Below are positions 1-8,210 of a DNA stretch of 61,458 nt, one piece after another. Origin of the DNA: CAZAPG01 sp964486935. Lineage in GTDB: Bacteria; Chloroflexota; Anaerolineae; 4572-78; J111. Under the pieces are notes generated by a model. It worked only from the letters and a program-made list of their open reading frames with translations, ran no database searches and was not told the DNA's origin. A program made the translations under genes and the position numbers. Position 1 is the first letter of the stretch. Each line of letters opens with the position of its first letter. The DNA is taken from the NCBI GenBank assembly GCA_964486935.1, contig CAZAPG010000044.1, forward strand, positions 1-61,458, read 5' to 3'.

Positions 1-54
1 GTCGGCCACCCATTGGGTGCTGACCAGCGCGTCGGAATGGGCATAGTTACTCAT
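1..54 (-). CDS. Sulfurtransferase (rhodanese family), N-terminal fragment
   Basis: Only the first 18 codons lie in the window; the gene runs off the left edge. The start (MSNYAHSDALVSTQWVAD) resembles two-domain thiosulfate/3-mercaptopyruvate sulfurtransferases, which typically begin with a 'vLVSt.WvA' strand before the first rhodanese domain. The ATG is preceded by a good ribosome binding site (AAAGGAGAG). It follows sufD on the same strand after about 140 bases, so sulfur transfer linked to Fe-S assembly is plausible but inferred. The active-site cysteine lies outside the window. Confidence 0.6.
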   Translation of the reverse strand, partial: MSNYAHSDALVSTQWVAD

Positions 55-104
55 AGTTCTCTCCTTTTATGTGGCTCAGGTTTGTTAAATAGTCTGTCAA
101 AGGG

Positions 105-137
105 GCGCAAAGACGACTCAAACGGTCGTCTTTGCGC
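105..137. repeat. Perfect 13-bp hairpin between sufD and the sulfurtransferase
   Basis: GCGCAAAGACGAC and its exact reverse complement are separated by 7 bases. No T-run follows on either strand, so it is not a textbook terminator. It may separate sufD from the sulfurtransferase or stabilise the sufCBD transcript. The core resembles the 'gcgcaaagacgc' type of dispersed intergenic repeat seen again at about 14032-14099. Confidence 0.6.
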
Positions 138-196
138 TTTGGGTTACTGAGTTGGGAGAGGCTCAAACAGGCAGGGTGATATTGGCCCGGCTCAGA

Positions 197-1579
197 TTAG
201 TCGCCAATTTTGGCCGATACCGCATTAAACAGCTTGGTGCGGATGCGCTCGTTGTACATGCGGTCGAACACTTTGTAGAAAAAACCTTCGACCACCATGC
301 GCACGGCGGTGTTGCGCGGAATCCCCCGGCTCATTAAGTAGAAAACGTATTCGTCAACGATTTTGCCAATGGTTGCGCCGTGCGAGGCGCGCACGTCGTT
401 GGCGTCAATTTCAAGGCTGGGGATGGAGTCGGCGCGGGCGGTGGGGTCGAGCATGAGGTTTTCGTTTTTCAGGTACGAGTTGGTTTGCTGGCCGGTCGGG
501 TCAATTTTAATGAGACCCGTAAACACGCTGCGGCTTTTATCTTTAACCGCGCCGTGCAGCAGCAAGTCGCCGTTGGTCGCCAGCCCGGTATGGCGAATCA
601 GGCAATCCATGTCCAGGTGTTGTTTGTCTTCTAAAAAGTAAACGCCGTTAAATTCCATGCTGGCGCCGTTGCCGGGCATCAGGCTATCCACAAAATTTTT
701 GGTCAATCGACCGCCAAGCTGGCCGGTTTCCCAAATAACCACGCTATCATTTTGCCCCACCGAGCGCTTGATATTGAAGTTGTAAACATCCTCGCCCCAG
801 CGCTGCACGTCAACAAAGCGAACCTGGGCGTCGGCGTTGGCGTATATTTCTACCACGCCAACGTTGAGCGCCTGCCCGTGCGCGCCGTGCGAAATTTCTT
901 CTTCGATGTAATTAACGTTTGAGGACTGCTCGGCCACAATCAGGGTGCGCGGCAGCGAGATGCTGCCTTGGCCTTCGAGCACGTGGGCTACCTGAAACGG
1001 CTCATCCACCTCAACATTTTTGGGAATGTACAGAAAAACGCCGGTTTGCCACAGCGCGCTGTTGAGCGCCGCAAATTTGCTGTGGTTGGCCGGCACGGCC
1101 TGGCTGCCCAGATATTGCCGCACCAATTCTGGGTGGTTGGCTACGGCGGTTGGCAGGTCGGTAAAGATGACGCCCTGTTCGGCCACGGCCGGGTCAAGCT
1201 CGTAGTAGATGATTTTGTTGTTGGCAATAACCATACGGCCGGCGGCGGCGTAATCCACCTCCAGGCTATCCTGAATATCCTCCGGCAGCTCTGCCAGCTT
1301 CACCGATGAGCCGTTTGAGGAAACCAGGCTGGTTGGGCCGTTAAAATGAAACTGCGGCCATTTGATTTTACGCAGGCTGGTGCGCCGCCAGGCTTCGTCG
1401 GAAGTGGTGGGCATGGGGGTGTCCTCAAATACCCGCCACGCCTCCTGGCGCCTGGCTTTCAGCCAGTCCGGCTCATTGAGCCGGGCAGACAAGGCGTCAA
1501 CATCGGCTTGAGAAAAGAGTTTGGACTCTAGCAGGTCGTCCTTGGGTTTTGAAACGGTTGGGAGTGTTGTGACTGCCAT
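197..1579 (-). CDS. sufD: Fe-S cluster assembly protein SufD
   Basis: A 460-residue protein of the SufB/SufD family, of usual SufD length. It has the right-handed beta-helix core and the C-terminal segment 'DANDVRASHGATIGKIVDEYVFYLMSRGIPR' (quoted in part: SHGATIG) with the conserved histidine that lies at the SufB-SufD interface in the family. It acts in the cytoplasm as part of the SufBC2D scaffold that builds Fe-S clusters. Its ATG lies one base after the sufB stop codon, with AGGGT upstream, so it is translationally linked to sufB. Last gene of sufCBD before a strong hairpin; no sufS or sufU is present in the window. Confidence 0.95.
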   Translation of the reverse strand: MAVTTLPTVSKPKDDLLESKLFSQADVDALSARLNEPDWLKARRQEAWRVFEDTPMPTTSDEAWRRTSLRKIKWPQFHFNGPTSLVSSNGSSVKLAELPEDIQDSLEVDYAAAGRMVIANNKIIYYELDPAVAEQGVIFTDLPTAVANHPELVRQYLGSQAVPANHSKFAALNSALWQTGVFLYIPKNVEVDEPFQVAHVLEGQGSISLPRTLIVAEQSSNVNYIEEEISHGAHGQALNVGVVEIYANADAQVRFVDVQRWGEDVYNFNIKRSVGQNDSVVIWETGQLGGRLTKNFVDSLMPGNGASMEFNGVYFLEDKQHLDMDCLIRHTGLATNGDLLLHGAVKDKSRSVFTGLIKIDPTGQQTNSYLKNENLMLDPTARADSIPSLEIDANDVRASHGATIGKIVDEYVFYLMSRGIPRNTAVRMVVEGFFYKVFDRMYNERIRTKLFNAVSAKIGD

Positions 1580-1580
1580 G

Positions 1581-2993
1581 TTACCCTACTGACCCCTCCA
1601 TTTCCATCTCAATCAGCCGGTTCATCTCCAGCGCGTACTCCATCGGCAACTCTTTCACAATCGGTTCGATAAAGCCGCTGACAATCATGTTCGAGGCGGT
1701 ATCTTCTTCAATGCCCCGGCTCATCAGGTAGAACAACTGCTCTTCTGATACTTTGGACACGCTGGCCTCGTGGCCGATGCTCACGTCCTGGTTCTCAATT
1801 TCAATGTAAGGGAAGGTGTCGGAAGCCGACTCGTCATCCAGAATCAGGGCGTCGCACAGCACATTGCTTTTGCTGTTGTAGGCGTTGGGCGCAACCTTAA
1901 TCAGGCCGCGATAGGTGGTGCGACCGCCATCTTTGCTGATAGATTTGCTGGTAATAACCGAGCTGGTATTGGGCGCGGCGTGCACAATTTTGCCGCCGGC
2001 ATCCTGAATCTGCCCCTTGCCGGCAAAGGCAATGGAGAGCACTTCGCCGTGCGCGCCTTCTTCCATCAGCCATACGGCCGGGTACTTCATGGTCAGCTTG
2101 GAGCCGAGGTTGCCATCGACCCATTCCATAGTGGCGTTTTTGTAGGCCTGGGCGCGTTTGGTAACCAGGTTGTAGACGTTGTGGCTCCAGTTTTGGATGG
2201 TGGAGTAGCGGCAGCGGCCATTTTCTTTCACAATAATTTCAACCACGGCGCTGTGCAGGCTGTCGGTGGAGTAGGTGGGGGCGGTGCAGCCCTCTACGTA
2301 ATGCACGTAAGCGCCTTCGTCTACAATTATCAGGGTGCGCTCAAACTGGCCCATATTCTGGGCGTTGATGCGGAAGTAGGCTTGCAGCGGCAGGTCGATG
2401 TGAATGCCCGGCGGCACGTAAATAAAGCTGCCGCCCGACCAGACCGCCGTATTCAGCGCGGCAAATTTGTTATCTTCCGGCGGCACCACCGTGGCAAAAT
2501 ATTCTTTCACAATGTCGGGTTGCTCGCGCAGCCCGGCGTCCATATCAAGGAAGATAACGCCTTTGTCTTCAAGGTCTTTGATAATGCTGTGGTAAATTAC
2601 TTCGCTCTCGTACTGGGCGCCCACGCCGGCCAAAAACTTCTGCTCGGCTTCGGGGATGCCCAGCCGGTCGAACGTATTTTTGATATCTTCGGGCACGTCG
2701 TCCCAGCTTTCAAAGGCTTTGTTGGCTCCCACCGGCTTGATGTAGTAGTAAATGTCATCAAAGTTGATGGTGTTGAGCATGCCGCGGCCTCCCCACTGAG
2801 GCATGGGGCGCTCCATAAAGTGGCGGTAGCCCCGCAGCCGGAAATCGGTCATCCAGCCCGGCTCGTTTTTCATTTCAGAGATTTGTTTGACAATCCGCTC
2901 GTTCAGCCCCTTTTCGGCCTTAAAGGCGTAATTTTCGGGGACGCTAAAACCGTATTTATATTCGTCAAGGTTAACATCTAATGTTGTTGCCAT
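1581..2993 (-). CDS. sufB: Fe-S cluster assembly protein SufB
   Basis: A 470-residue protein matching SufB throughout, with the typical block 'LPLQAYFRIN', the central beta-helix with 'EGCTAPTYSTDSLHSAVVE', and the C-terminal 'SIGHEASVSKVSEEQLFYL'. SufB is the scaffold subunit on which nascent clusters form, acting with SufC and SufD. It starts two bases after the sufC stop, behind a strong GGAGGG ribosome binding site, so the three genes form one operon in the order C-B-D. Length and motifs are intact. Confidence 0.97.
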   Translation of the reverse strand: MATTLDVNLDEYKYGFSVPENYAFKAEKGLNERIVKQISEMKNEPGWMTDFRLRGYRHFMERPMPQWGGRGMLNTINFDDIYYYIKPVGANKAFESWDDVPEDIKNTFDRLGIPEAEQKFLAGVGAQYESEVIYHSIIKDLEDKGVIFLDMDAGLREQPDIVKEYFATVVPPEDNKFAALNTAVWSGGSFIYVPPGIHIDLPLQAYFRINAQNMGQFERTLIIVDEGAYVHYVEGCTAPTYSTDSLHSAVVEIIVKENGRCRYSTIQNWSHNVYNLVTKRAQAYKNATMEWVDGNLGSKLTMKYPAVWLMEEGAHGEVLSIAFAGKGQIQDAGGKIVHAAPNTSSVITSKSISKDGGRTTYRGLIKVAPNAYNSKSNVLCDALILDDESASDTFPYIEIENQDVSIGHEASVSKVSEEQLFYLMSRGIEEDTASNMIVSGFIEPIVKELPMEYALEMNRLIEMEMEGSVG

Positions 2994-2995
2994 AC

Positions 2996-3778
2996 TTACC
3001 CTCCGTTTACTGCAAGACTTTTCATAATGTTGTCGTAACCTTCGGCTTCAAGGCGGGTAGCCAGTTCCGGCCCGCCCGACTCGATGATTTGCCCGTTGAC
3101 CATAATGTGAACGTAGTCGGGTTGAATGTAGTTGAGGATGCGCTGGTAGTGGGTAATAACAATGAAGGCCCGTTCGGAACTGAGCAGCGAGTTGACCCCA
3201 TCGGAAACAATTTTCAGCGCGTCGATATCAAGCCCGGAGTCGGTCTCGTCTAAAATGGCTACTTTTGGTTCAAGCAGGGCCATCTGCAAAATTTCGGCCC
3301 GCTTCTTTTCGCCGCCGGAGAAACCCTCGTTCAGGTAGCGACGCGCAAATTCTTTATCCATTTTTAACAGGTCCATTTTTTCAATCAACTTCTTGCGAAA
3401 CTCGACAATGGGGATGGGTTTCTTTTTGCCTTCTTCGCCTTCTTCGCCCTTGATGGCGTTGTAAGAGGTGCGCAAGAAGTTGGCCATGGTAATGCCCGGT
3501 ATGGCGGTGGGGTATTGAAAACAGAGGAACAGCCCCATCTGGGCGCGCTCGTCGGCGTTCAGTTCCAGCAGGTTAATGCCGTCCATCCATACCTCGCCGC
3601 CTTCAACCTCGTAGGCCGGGTGGCCGGCCAGGGCGTAAGCCATGGTGCTTTTGCCGGAGCCGTTTGGCCCCATAATGGCGTGAACCTCGCCGGGTTTAAC
3701 CTCAAGATTCAGCCCGTTGATAATCGGTTTGCCTTCTATACTAACGTACAGGTCCTTGATTAGAAGTGATGATGCCAT
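2996..3778 (-). CDS. sufC: Fe-S assembly ATPase SufC
   Basis: A 260-residue ABC-type ATPase with Walker A GPNGSGKST at residues 37-45, the signature region NEGFSGGEKKRAE near residue 150, and Walker B VAILDETDSGLDIDALK, which is typical of SufC (the ETDSGLDID motif). It provides the ATPase activity of the SufBC2D complex. First gene of the operon. An AAGGAG lies about 19 bases before the ATG, somewhat far. A near-consensus minus-strand promoter lies at 3848-3876. Confidence 0.97.
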   Translation of the reverse strand: MASSLLIKDLYVSIEGKPIINGLNLEVKPGEVHAIMGPNGSGKSTMAYALAGHPAYEVEGGEVWMDGINLLELNADERAQMGLFLCFQYPTAIPGITMANFLRTSYNAIKGEEGEEGKKKPIPIVEFRKKLIEKMDLLKMDKEFARRYLNEGFSGGEKKRAEILQMALLEPKVAILDETDSGLDIDALKIVSDGVNSLLSSERAFIVITHYQRILNYIQPDYVHIMVNGQIIESGGPELATRLEAEGYDNIMKSLAVNGG

Positions 3779-3847
3779 GATACTATCTGGTTTTACTCCT
3801 TTTTATTTGTTGCATTGTCATGATAGCGTCTTTTTGAGTTCGCGGCT

Positions 3848-3876
3848 ATTGTAGCATGTCGATTTGACTTTGTCAA
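3848..3876 (-). promoter_or_regulatory. suf operon promoter with overlapping palindrome
   Basis: On the minus strand TTGACA (3876-3871) and TACAAT (3853-3848) are exactly 17 bases apart, a near-perfect sigma-70 promoter reading into sufC. The -35 box lies inside the 5-3-5 palindrome TTGACTTTGTCAA (3864-3876). A repressor bound there would block the promoter. The divergent SufR-like regulator is the obvious candidate, but its binding is inferred. Confidence 0.65.
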
Positions 3877-3904
3877 CTAATTTGTTATTAAATATAGTAA
3901 AGTT

Positions 3905-3933
3905 TTGCAATGTTGGAGAAGACATGCTATAAT
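3905..3933 (+). promoter_or_regulatory. Promoter of the sufR-like gene
   Basis: TTGCAA (3905-3910) and TATAAT (3928-3933) are separated by 17 bases, and the -10 is preceded by TGC (extended -10). It reads into the regulator starting at 3993, leaving a leader of about 50 bases with GGAG upstream of the ATG. Confidence 0.65.
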
Positions 3934-3992
3934 TTTTTCAACTTATCCAAAGGTAAATTATTGTTCTGTTAAGTAAGCTGGAGAATCATTTT

Positions 3993-4667
3993 ATGAGTAA
4001 TCCCACCAATGGCTCATTGCTCTACAAACAAATGCCAACCACTCGCCGCAAAATAATGACGCTTTTAAAAGACAAGGGTGATTTGACGGCTGATGAACTG
4101 GCCGAATATTTGGGCATCAGTTCCGTGGCCGTGCGCCGCCATTTAACCAAACTGGAAAGCGACCAGCTTGTTACCTACGAGGAGATACAACGGGGCATGG
4201 GTCGCCCCAGCTTTGTTTACCGGCTGGGCGAAGCCGCCTCCAGCTTTTTCCCGCGCCGCTACGAGGAACTGGCCACCGCCGTGCTGGAAACCATCAGAGA
4301 TTTGTACGGGGTGGATGCCATCGACGCCATTTTTAGAATGCGCTCCGAGCATTTTATCAAAACCTATCGCCCCAAAGTTAACGGCGCTACGCTGGATAAA
4401 CGGCTCGACCAACTCACCCAACTTCGAGAAGCCGAAGGTTACATGTCTACCTGGGAATTAAAGGATGACGGCATCTTTATTTTGCGCGAGGCCAACTGCC
4501 CCATCATCCACGTGGCCGAAGGCTGCGACTCGGCCTGCAACTACGATAAAATTCTCCTCGAAGACCTGCTGGATGCCGAAGTGGTGCGTAAAAGCCACCT
4601 GGCTCGCGGTGATGGCGCCTGTATGTACGAAGTCAGGCCCAAAGCCGCCGCGGTCTCTTCGCGGTAA
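3993..4667 (+). CDS. sufR: SufR-like transcriptional regulator
   Basis: A 224-residue protein. Residues 15-65 form a winged helix-turn-helix of the DeoR/ArsR type (ELAEYLGISSVAVRRHLTKL). The C-terminal part has four cysteines, C169, C178, C182 and C210. The CX12C spacing from C169 to C182 matches that described for the Fe-S binding repressor SufR; the following spacing (X27) is not identical to the classic CX13CX14C pattern. SufR-type proteins sense cluster status and repress the suf operon. The gene is divergent from sufCBD, with the palindrome in between, which strongly supports this role. Another DeoR-like Fe-S regulator is the alternative. Confidence 0.82.
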   Translation: MSNPTNGSLLYKQMPTTRRKIMTLLKDKGDLTADELAEYLGISSVAVRRHLTKLESDQLVTYEEIQRGMGRPSFVYRLGEAASSFFPRRYEELATAVLETIRDLYGVDAIDAIFRMRSEHFIKTYRPKVNGATLDKRLDQLTQLREAEGYMSTWELKDDGIFILREANCPIIHVAEGCDSACNYDKILLEDLLDAEVVRKSHLARGDGACMYEVRPKAAAVSSR

Positions 4668-4723
4668 ATTTGCCACTCCCTCCAATAGTAGTATCATAAC
4701 CCCATCAGCAACCAGGAGTAACT

Positions 4724-5815
4724 ATGCCCAACATTACCGAAGCCCAAGTGAAAGAGGCTCTCAGCCATGTGATAGAGCCAGAACTACATAAAGATTTAAT
4801 TACCCTGAATATGGTAAAAGATGTAAAAATTGAGGGGTCAACCGTTAATTTTACCATTACGCTGACCACCCCCGCCTGCCCGCTGAAAGACCAGATTTAC
4901 ACCGAAGCTGCCGGCGCCGTTAAAAGCGTGGCCGGCGTGCAAAATGTCAACATCAATTTCGACTCCCGCGTGCCGGCCGACTCTCGCCTGATGGGCAAAA
5001 TGAATATCGGCGTGCGCAACGCCGTGGCCGTTGCTTCGGGCAAGGGAGGGGTTGGCAAAAGCACCCTGGCCACCAATCTGGCCATTAGCCTGGCGCTGGA
5101 CGGGGCCAGCGTGGGCTTGCTGGATGTTGATGTGTACGGTCCCAACATCCCCATAATGATGGGTATTGAAGGCCGGCCCAAAGCCTTGAATAACAGAATC
5201 CAGCCGCTCCAGGCTCACGGAGTAAAACTGATGAGCATGGGCTTTTTGGTTGACCCCAAACAGGCCATCATCTGGCGCGGGCCAATGCTGCACAACGCCA
5301 TCCGCCAGTTTTTGCAAGAGGTTGACTGGGGCGACCTGGACTATCTAATAATCGACCTGCCGCCCGGCACCGGCGATGCCAGCCTGAGCCTGTCTCAAAG
5401 CCTTAGCCTGACCGGCGCGGTGGTGGTCACCACCCCCCAAAAAGTGGCCCTGAGCGATGTGGTGCGCAGCGTGAATATGTTTGAGCAGTTGAACGTGCCC
5501 ATTTTGGGCGTGGTAGAGAATATGAGCTACTTTGTGGCCCCCGATACCGGCCAGCGCTACGACATTTTTGGCCACGGCGGCGGGGCAGAGATGGCTCAAG
5601 AGGTGGGGGTTGACTTTTTAGGCGAGGTGCCGCTGGAACCCGCCGTACGCGAAGGCGGCGACGAGGGCCGCCCCATTGTGGTGCGCGCGCCAGACTCGGC
5701 GGCGGCTACAGCCATAAGAGAGGTAGCCCGCAAAGTGGCTGCCGCTATTAGCGTGCGCAACCTGGCCCAATCCGGCCACTTCTCCACCGACCCGGCCCTG
5801 AAGATTTTGAATTAA
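4724..5815 (+). CDS. Mrp/ApbC-family P-loop ATPase, Fe-S carrier type
   Basis: A 363-residue protein with an N-terminal MIP18-type (DUF59) domain, about residues 1-85, and a deviant P-loop SGKGGVGKST at 105-114. Proteins of this family (ApbC/Mrp/NBP35) carry Fe-S clusters to apoproteins. The position next to sufR and suf fits. Oddly, the family's CPxC ligand motif before 'G.R..IFG.GGG' reads APDT here (YFVAPDTGQRYDIFGHGGG), so both cluster-binding cysteines are missing, as in some other bacterial Mrp proteins. A good ribosome binding site (AGGAG) precedes the ATG. Probably co-transcribed with the sufR-like gene 56 bases upstream. Confidence 0.9.
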   Translation: MPNITEAQVKEALSHVIEPELHKDLITLNMVKDVKIEGSTVNFTITLTTPACPLKDQIYTEAAGAVKSVAGVQNVNINFDSRVPADSRLMGKMNIGVRNAVAVASGKGGVGKSTLATNLAISLALDGASVGLLDVDVYGPNIPIMMGIEGRPKALNNRIQPLQAHGVKLMSMGFLVDPKQAIIWRGPMLHNAIRQFLQEVDWGDLDYLIIDLPPGTGDASLSLSQSLSLTGAVVVTTPQKVALSDVVRSVNMFEQLNVPILGVVENMSYFVAPDTGQRYDIFGHGGGAEMAQEVGVDFLGEVPLEPAVREGGDEGRPIVVRAPDSAAATAIREVARKVAAAISVRNLAQSGHFSTDPALKILN

Positions 5816-5863
5816 CCGGTAGATACGCGCCACGGTAAGCTGGTGTTTTTTTTAAAAAGTAGG

Positions 5864-5924
5864 GGCGAGGCAACTCTAAAGGCAGATTATTTGCGCTTAA
5901 AACCTCAATTGGAGTTGTCTCGCC
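5864..5924. terminator. Long hairpin after the Mrp gene
   Basis: GGCGAGGCAACTC (5864-5876) pairs with GAGTTGTCTCGCC (5912-5924) with a single G-U pair, followed by CTTTT. Likely the transcription terminator of the sufR-mrp unit, although the loop is long (35 bases). Confidence 0.55.
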
Positions 5925-5934
5925 TCTTTTAGTA

Positions 5935-6028
5935 GGGTGCGTCCCAAAATTTGGGAAAGCACAAGGGGGTACGGGGGGTATCCCCCCAGCCGAAGGTGTC
6001 CCGATTTCCTAAAATCTGAGACGCACCC
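5935..6028. repeat. MITE-like palindromic element
   Basis: The ends form an imperfect 18-bp inverted repeat beginning GGGTGCGTC (5935-5952 and 6011-6028). A central GGGGGG-TAT-CCCCCC palindrome lies at 5973-5987. A related shorter sequence occurs at 35344-35373 (CCCAAATTTTGGG core) and a fragment at about 15207-15230. No coding capacity. Best described as a small non-autonomous palindromic repeat; no transposase is nearby. Confidence 0.5.
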
Positions 6029-6157
6029 CTTTTATTATTTAAAGTTGACTTTTCTATGATTCTGGCAACAATATCCTCTCAGTGGATGCTTCCCCCTGTA
6101 ACACAATCAATACAATTAATCATCAATGAAGATGAGTCATCAACGGAGTTCAGCCTT

Positions 6158-6619
6158 ATGGAGTCCACCGCAGAGGCAATTATCGACAAAATTGAAAGCG
6201 GATTTGCCAATGTTGTTCGCCTGTACCGTAGCGTACCGGTAACGGCTGTTGAGGAAACAAGTTTGCCCAACGGCTGGTCGGTAAAAGATGTTATTGCTCA
6301 CCTGGCAGCCTGGGAGTGGCGCTGCGCCTCTTTATTGCGCGAGTCTCACAAAACCAATGCGCCCCTAAAAGCAGAACCGGATGTGGAAGCTTTAAACCGC
6401 GAGATTCATCAGGAACGCCAGGATTGGGGTTGGGAAGAAGTAGAGTACGATTTCAGGGCGGCACACCGCGCCCTGCTTGAGGCCATTCGTGAACTCCCCC
6501 AGGAGCGTTTAATGGACCGCTTTGTGCAAGAGGCAATTGCCGGCGAAACCTGGGAACATTACGCCGAGCATCTGCCCGAACTCCAGCACTGGCACCGGCG
6601 AGTGACCAGCAACAGATAA
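6158..6619 (+). CDS. DinB-like four-helix protein (ClbS/DfsB family)
   Basis: From the ATG at 6158 the protein has 153 residues. It has the features of the DinB/DfsB fold: a first helix, then 'GWSVKDVIAHLAAWEWR', a variable loop and a final helix ending in 'HYAEHLPELQHWHRR'. Members are metal-binding or thiol-related small proteins; ClbS is a colibactin resistance hydrolase, but most have no known role. An upstream in-frame ATG exists at 6056 (187 residues), but the 6158 start is preceded by GGAG and begins exactly where the domain begins, so it is preferred. No operon partner is evident. Confidence 0.75.
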   Translation: MESTAEAIIDKIESGFANVVRLYRSVPVTAVEETSLPNGWSVKDVIAHLAAWEWRCASLLRESHKTNAPLKAEPDVEALNREIHQERQDWGWEEVEYDFRAAHRALLEAIRELPQERLMDRFVQEAIAGETWEHYAEHLPELQHWHRRVTSNR

Positions 6620-6665
6620 ATTTGAGCGGGGTAAGTTTAATGGCTGCAAAATTTGCCCAACTGGT

Positions 6666-8210
6666 TTATGGCCCCCAGCTTAATTGCTCATCCCACCAAT
6701 AACGCTGGTTGTGTTCATTGTAAGGGGGGCGGTTGGGCGAAGCCAGGCTCAAATCCTGGCTAAATGTGATAGACTGATGTAATTTACCGCTGCTGACATG
6801 CAGCAGCCAGATGCTCCATTGACCGCTTCGGTCTGAAACAAAGGCCAGCCACTTGCCATCGGGAGACCAGACGGGCAGGCCATCATTGGCCGGATTATCC
6901 GTCAGGCGGCGCACATTGCTGCCGTCACTATTCACCAGATACAAATCCCAATTATTGTTGGCGTTGGCCATGTAGGCTATTTCCTCACCCAGAGGCGACC
7001 AATCGGGCGATTTGGCCTGCGGGTCAACCAGAATTGGCTGCGCTTCAAATTCGCTATGCTCCAGGTTGCTCACCCACAAGCCGCACTGGTTGCCGCTGTC
7101 ATTGCAGCTTTCAAAGGCAAAGCGATAGCCATCGGGCGCAAAGGTGGGCGATTTCCCCTCTCGGCGCAAGTTCACCTCTAATGAACCGTCTCCCCAGGCG
7201 GTGTACAGGCGCCAGCGCCGGTCACTTTCCCGTTGCGAGGCAAAAATAATCCGGTTTTCAATGGGCGACCAGTCGGGCTGGGCGTCCTCCCAAAAGTCGG
7301 TAACGGATTCAGGCCGCTCGCCGGTCAGATCGCTGGTAAACAGGCTGCGCGGGCTGGTCGGTTCGCTCCAGGCGCGAAAGGCCAGCGGGTATTTATTGTT
7401 GGTGGGGTGCAGCGCCGGCTCGGAGATACCGGCTAAGGGAAATTGACGATGGTTGCCGCCATCGGGGGTAATAAAGTGAATCTCGTAGGTGTTCAGCGTT
7501 TGGCTAAACAGCCCCACCGCAATGGTGCCTGTAGGCAGTTTAGGCCCGCTGATTGGCCCCAAAGAAGGGGGTCCTTCCGGTTGAGGCTTGGTTGACAGGG
7601 CCGTATCGATTTTGGGATTTGCTTCGAGCGGGTCTGTGGTTTCAGCCAAACCGGCAACCTGGGTAGGTTGGTTACTATTTGAGTTTGGTTGCATGCTACT
7701 TGAGAGCACTAATGTGTCGCCCAAAGAAGAAATTTTGGGCTGCTCGCCGGTTTGGCTATCGACCAGGGCTACCGGGGTGAAGGTTGGCGTTAGCCCGGTA
7801 GTGTCTGGAGCGCCGCTGCCGGTAAAGCCCGAAACTGGCAGAATACCCGGCGCTCGCCCCTGCACCACCATAAATACGCCAAAGGCCAGCAACGCAATAA
7901 CGGCTACAGTGCCAACGGCATTAAAAAATTGAACCGGAACTGCCCAGTTAAAAAAGGAGCGGCTGTGCTGCTGCTCTTGTTGCAGGGCGGCTTTTACTTT
8001 GTGGCGCAGCATAGGGCGGGGCGAGGGGTGGCCCAGCGCGGCCCGCATGGTTGGCTTTAACTGTTTTTCCAGTTGTTGGGTGTCAAACAACAGCCGGGCG
8101 CAGGCGGGGCATTTGCGGATATGCAGTTGTACCCGGCGATACGCCTGGGGCGAGAGGGCGCCGTCGGTGTAGGCGTCAACCAGTTTGTCTATATGTTGCT
8201 CAATGGGCAT
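6666..8210 (-). CDS. Anti-sigma factor with TolB-like beta-propeller
   Basis: About 514 residues from the ATG at 8210. Residues 1-45 are a zinc-binding anti-sigma domain (HIRKCPAC: H30, C34, C37). A transmembrane helix lies near residues 90-115 (VGTVAVIALLAFGVFMVVQG). A Ser/Thr-rich linker and a C-terminal domain of PD40/TolB-type repeats follow (for example APDGYRFAFES, SPLGEEIAYMA, SPDGKWLAFVS). The layout suggests a cytoplasmic sigma-binding end coupled to an extracytoplasmic propeller that could sense a wall or envelope ligand. The ATG at 8210 has GAGG at good spacing; an in-frame ATG at 8246 would overlap the sigma gene further. Translationally coupled to the upstream sigma gene. Confidence 0.85.
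   Translation of the reverse strand: MPIEQHIDKLVDAYTDGALSPQAYRRVQLHIRKCPACARLLFDTQQLEKQLKPTMRAALGHPSPRPMLRHKVKAALQQEQQHSRSFFNWAVPVQFFNAVGTVAVIALLAFGVFMVVQGRAPGILPVSGFTGSGAPDTTGLTPTFTPVALVDSQTGEQPKISSLGDTLVLSSSMQPNSNSNQPTQVAGLAETTDPLEANPKIDTALSTKPQPEGPPSLGPISGPKLPTGTIAVGLFSQTLNTYEIHFITPDGGNHRQFPLAGISEPALHPTNNKYPLAFRAWSEPTSPRSLFTSDLTGERPESVTDFWEDAQPDWSPIENRIIFASQRESDRRWRLYTAWGDGSLEVNLRREGKSPTFAPDGYRFAFESCNDSGNQCGLWVSNLEHSEFEAQPILVDPQAKSPDWSPLGEEIAYMANANNNWDLYLVNSDGSNVRRLTDNPANDGLPVWSPDGKWLAFVSDRSGQWSIWLLHVSSGKLHQSITFSQDLSLASPNRPPYNEHNQRYWWDEQLSWGP

Noticed and set aside
1770..2981. A 403-codon plus-strand frame opposite sufB
   Set aside because: SufB is certain on the other strand; the frame has low-complexity composition and no family match that I can see.
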